Origin: JAWXBM01 sp964470455
GTDB taxonomy: Bacteria; Pseudomonadota; Gammaproteobacteria; Xanthomonadales; SZUA-36
Length of the DNA stretch: 64,000 bases
NCBI GenBank assembly: GCA_964470455.1
Contig: CAYYCX010000003.1
Span: forward strand, 60,183-124,182
Reading direction: 5' to 3'
This document shows positions 61,529 through 64,000 of the stretch, piece by piece (the first letter of the stretch is position 1; the number at the start of each line of letters is the position of its first letter). A program made the position numbers and the translations under genes. Under the pieces are notes generated by a model. That model saw only the letters and a list, made by a program, of their open reading frames with translations, did not search any database and was not told where the DNA came from.

Positions 61529-62901
61529 ACATTGAGTTTTTTGGTGCTGCCGGCGAGGTGACCGGTTCCTGCCACATCCTGCGGGTGGGCGGCAAAACGA
61601 TCCTGCTGGATTGCGGGTTGATCCAGGGCAGCCGCAAGGATGAAGAACGCAACCACGATCCGTTTCCGTTCGAAGCCAGCCATGTCGACGCGGTGGTGCT
61701 CAGCCATGCCCATCTGGACCACTGCGGGCGATTGCCCCTGCTGGTGAAACGGGGTTTCCGTGGTCCGATTTACGTGCAGGAGGCCGCCGGGGAACTGGCT
61801 GCCATTTTGCTGGCCGATGCCGCCCACCTGGAAGAACGTGATGCCGAGTATCAGTCACGCAAGACGGGCCGCAACATCAAGCCGCTGTTCACCCTGGAGG
61901 ACGGCGAAGCGGTGATGCGCCAGCTCAAGGGCATGAAGTACCGCCAGCGATTCAGCGTCGTGCCTGGGGTTGAGGTCTGCTACCGCGATGCCGGGCACAT
62001 CCTGGGTTCCTGTGCTGTGGAATTGTTTCTCAGCGAAGGCGGCAGACAGCGCAAGCTGGTGTTTTCCGGCGACCTGGGGCAATACGGCACGCCCATCCTG
62101 AAGGATCCGGAATGCATCGATTCAGCCGATTACGTGCTGATGGAATCGACCTACGGCAACCGCCGCCACCGTGAACGTGAGGACACAATCCGGGAAATCG
62201 GCGAGATTCTCAGCGAGGTGCGCGCCGGCTCCGGCAATGTGCTGATTCCGGCCTTTGCCATCGGCCGCACGCAGGAAATCCTGTACCTGCTGGGCAAGCA
62301 TTTCGAGGAGTGGGAACTGGACCGCTTCCAGGTTTTCCTCGACAGCCCCATGGCGATTGAAAGTTCCAAAGTGTACTGGGACTATCCGCATCTTTATGAT
62401 GAGGAGGCCACCAAGTTGCACCGGGAAAGCGATGGCATGCCGCTGTTGCCCAACCTGAAGCTGTCACGTTCCAGCGAGGATTCAATTGCCATCAACCGCA
62501 TCCGGTCGGGCGCTATCATCATCGCCGGCAGCGGCATGTGCAACGGCGGCCGCATCGTTCACCACCTCAAGCACAACCTGCCGGACAAGCGGAACCACGT
62601 GATGATCGTCGGCTTCCAGGCCTATGGCTCAACCGGGCGCAGGCTGGTGGATGGCGAGGCTTCAGTGCGCATCCATGGCCAGGACGTTCCGGTCAATGCG
62701 CGCATCCATACGGTGGGCGGCTTGTCGGCACATGGTGACCAGGACGACCTGGCCCGCTGGTACGAATGCATGTCGAATCGCCCGCCCGTGTGGCTGGTGC
62801 ATGGCGAGCGCGAATCGCAGTACGCATTCCGCGATTACCTTGCCAACCGCAACGGTGCTGTGGTGCACATCCCCGAACCGGGTGAGCGGCTGGAGTTGTA
62901 G
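61525..62901 (+). CDS. Beta-CASP metallo-beta-lactamase-fold RNase
   Basis: A 458-residue beta-CASP nuclease. MBL motifs: SHAHLDHCG, VCYRDAGHILGS, FSGDLG, and STYG. Beta-CASP motifs: IAGSGMCNGGRIVHHLKHNL, and a late VHGERESQ. Bacterial relatives (RNase J-like, TTHA0252/YsH1-like) process RNA as endonucleases or 5'-exonucleases. It overlaps the lipoprotein DUF885 gene by 4 nt but is probably functionally separate. The stop TAG (62899-62901) is the head of a REP unit, and the convergent MarR-GNAT gene ends in the partner unit. Confidence 0.9.
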   Translation: MNIEFFGAAGEVTGSCHILRVGGKTILLDCGLIQGSRKDEERNHDPFPFEASHVDAVVLSHAHLDHCGRLPLLVKRGFRGPIYVQEAAGELAAILLADAAHLEERDAEYQSRKTGRNIKPLFTLEDGEAVMRQLKGMKYRQRFSVVPGVEVCYRDAGHILGSCAVELFLSEGGRQRKLVFSGDLGQYGTPILKDPECIDSADYVLMESTYGNRRHREREDTIREIGEILSEVRAGSGNVLIPAFAIGRTQEILYLLGKHFEEWELDRFQVFLDSPMAIESSKVYWDYPHLYDEEATKLHRESDGMPLLPNLKLSRSSEDSIAINRIRSGAIIIAGSGMCNGGRIVHHLKHNLPDKRNHVMIVGFQAYGSTGRRLVDGEASVRIHGQDVPVNARIHTVGGLSAHGDQDDLARWYECMSNRPPVWLVHGERESQYAFRDYLANRNGAVVHIPEPGERLEL

Positions 62902-62951
62902 GAGCGGGTTTACCCGCGACATTCCAACGTCGGCGCTAAAGCGCCTCCTAC
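62898..62951. repeat. Inverted REP pair carrying both flanking stop codons
   Basis: Units at 62898-62920 and 62929-62951, opposite orientation, 8 bp apart. GTAG at 62898-62901 holds the RNase stop; CTAC at 62948-62951 holds the MarR-GNAT stop (TAG on the minus strand). The pair fills the entire gap between the two convergent genes. Confidence 0.88.
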
Positions 62952-63862
62952 AGTTCCAGCGTCATGAAACGGTTGCAGGCTGAATGGCCGGTATTGCCCA
63001 TCGGCCCGTCGTGCGGTTCAAAGCCATACCGCTGATACAGTTTCCGTGCATGCGTCATGGATTCCAGCGTTTCCAGGTAGCATAGCCGGTAGCCTGCTGC
63101 TCGCGCCGCGGAGAGGATATGGTCCAGCAGGCGGGCGCCCTGGCCCTTGCCACGCAGTTCTGACCGGAAATACATCTTGCGTAATTCGCACACGTCCTTA
63201 GGGCCATCGATCAAAGGCGCGAACCCGCCGCATCCCAGCAGTACACATTGCTTCTCCAGCACGAAGAAACCTGCCCTGGGTGCCGGATAGGATTCAAACA
63301 TGGAGTCCACTTCGGGATCCTGAATGGAGTACCCGCATCCCACCGCTCCGTATTCGGTCATGACGTCGCGAATGATTCGCGCCACGGCCGGATTGTCACC
63401 GCGCCGCATGGGCCGCAGCCGGTAGTCAGCCGAAATGCGGGCGTAGCGCAGTGCTCTTGCATAGCGGCTCAATCCCGCAAGCACTTCTTCTCGCTCCCTT
63501 GGAGGCAGGCACGACAGCGCGGTGTCCACCTGCTCGTTGGAATGCCGGTGGATGGGACTGAGGCATTTTCTGCCTGCGGGAGTGAGGCTGAGCAGGCGCT
63601 GCCGGCCATCGGCCGGGTTGGGCAATGCCTGCATTTCGCCACGACGCACCAGGCGGTTTACCAGGCGACTGACTTTGGATTTTTCCAGCACCAGCCGCTC
63701 GCACAATTCGGATGCCGTGGCCTGGCCCAGCATCTCCAGTTCCAGCAGCACATGGCATTCAGAGAAGCCATGGCCGGCGAAGTCGCGCGTGCTGTCGAGC
63801 AGGTGCAACTCACGCACGATTTGCCGTGATGCTTCGCGGATGTGGGGAGTCTGGGTTTTCAT
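62948..63862 (-). CDS. MarR-GNAT fusion regulator/acetyltransferase
   Basis: A 304-residue two-domain protein. The MarR winged helix (about 10-140) has ATASELCERLVLEKSKVSRLVNRLVRRGEM. The GNAT domain (about 150-300) has the acetyl-CoA loop RSELRGKGQGARLLDHI followed by GYRLCYLETL and a C-terminal strand. MarR-GNAT fusions are known but little studied; they may acetylate a metabolite sensed through the MarR part. The start at 63862 is preferred to 63877. A 21-bp palindrome, a likely autoregulatory operator, lies 20 bp upstream. Its stop codon is in a REP unit. Confidence 0.88.
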   Translation of the reverse strand: MKTQTPHIREASRQIVRELHLLDSTRDFAGHGFSECHVLLELEMLGQATASELCERLVLEKSKVSRLVNRLVRRGEMQALPNPADGRQRLLSLTPAGRKCLSPIHRHSNEQVDTALSCLPPREREEVLAGLSRYARALRYARISADYRLRPMRRGDNPAVARIIRDVMTEYGAVGCGYSIQDPEVDSMFESYPAPRAGFFVLEKQCVLLGCGGFAPLIDGPKDVCELRKMYFRSELRGKGQGARLLDHILSAARAAGYRLCYLETLESMTHARKLYQRYGFEPHDGPMGNTGHSACNRFMTLEL

Positions 63863-63881
63863 GTTGCAAATGTACAATTAA

Positions 63882-63902
63882 TTAGTTGTAAAGTGCAACT
63901 AA
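63882..63902. promoter_or_regulatory. Palindromic operator of the MarR-GNAT gene
   Basis: TTAGTTG (63882-63888), 7-bp spacer, CAACTAA (63896-63902): a perfect 7-7-7 palindrome. On the minus strand it covers a -35-like TTGCAC, with TACATT 18 bp downstream as -10, so binding would block the gene's own promoter. A divergent gene could lie beyond the window. Confidence 0.68.
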
Positions 63903-63942
63903 CTAAGGATTTCAGGACACAAAGGAGGAAGAAAGCGTTGCT

Positions 63943-64000
63943 GCAGGAGCGAGCCATGCTCGCGACATCAAGACCTGGTCGGCAGCATGGCTGCCTCCTA
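63943..64000. repeat. Inverted REP pair cut by the window edge
   Basis: Units at 63943-63966 (GCAGGAGC...GCTCGCGAC) and 63979-64000 (GTCGGCAGC...GCCTCCTA), the second truncated at the window end. The first head is GCAG rather than GTAG. No gene boundary is visible here. Confidence 0.8.

Overview
The window is GC-rich chromosomal DNA from a Gram-negative bacterium, most likely a free-living gammaproteobacterium. Supporting signs are an Lpp/OprI-type alanine-zipper lipoprotein, many lipoproteins, a TonB receptor and a porin, a four-cysteine FNR next to hemN, KefB/KefC, and GTAG-type REP palindromes. The family cannot be fixed from sequence alone; a marine, peptide-using lineage of the Woeseia/Wenzhouxiangella/Lysobacter kind is a guess. 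No rRNA, tRNA, CRISPR array, insertion sequence or prophage was seen.

Layout. 0.4-5.7 kb: cell-wall block (three L,D-transpeptidases, a YcbK-like peptidase, an Lpp-like lipoprotein) with ilvE. 5.7-9.9 kb: three-gene sensory phosphorelay. 10-15.3 kb: ion transport (GDT1-like, CDF, SLC13 with TrkA-C domains, KefB/KefC). 15.3-18.4 kb: SDR, SRPBCC protein and M20 peptidase. 18.9-20.7 kb: a PQQ dehydrogenase broken by an internal deletion, plus its cytochrome c. 20.8-24.1 kb: an SLT-domain protein and a porin. 24.2-28.5 kb: fnr, hemN, a predicted FNR-controlled small RNA and a POT peptide transporter. 28.7-34.8 kb: SurE-like lipoprotein, TonB receptor and a double alpha/beta hydrolase. 34.8-40 kb: heterotetrameric sarcosine oxidase in the order G-B-D-A. 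40.2-59.2 kb: TetR regulator, several peptidases/acylases, acyl-CoA ligase, SDRs, thiolase, BKACE enzyme and two transporters, probably one catabolic island. 59.3-64 kb: lipoprotein, second DUF885 protein, beta-CASP nuclease and a MarR-GNAT fusion.

How it fits together. The abundance of peptidases (M20, S9, S15-like, S41, S45, two DUF885, an M14-like protein) and a peptide importer suggests growth on peptides or acylated amino compounds. In the 44-58 kb island, an acylase could release an acid that the ligase activates and the SDR and thiolase or BKACE enzymes shorten. Sarcosine oxidase would feed one-carbon units from methylated glycine.

Most notable observations: (1) in the hemN/POT gap, two divergent FNR-type promoters each have the FNR box centred 41.5 bp from the predicted start; one drives hemN and the other a 93-nt RNA ending in a strong intrinsic terminator. 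(2) REP palindromes supply the TAG stop codon of four genes. (3) Two genes seem to start at AUC or AUA behind well-placed Shine-Dalgarno sequences. (4) A 12-bp tandem repeat lengthens the FAD-domain helix of sarcosine oxidase alpha. (5) One protein joins two complete alpha/beta-hydrolase domains.
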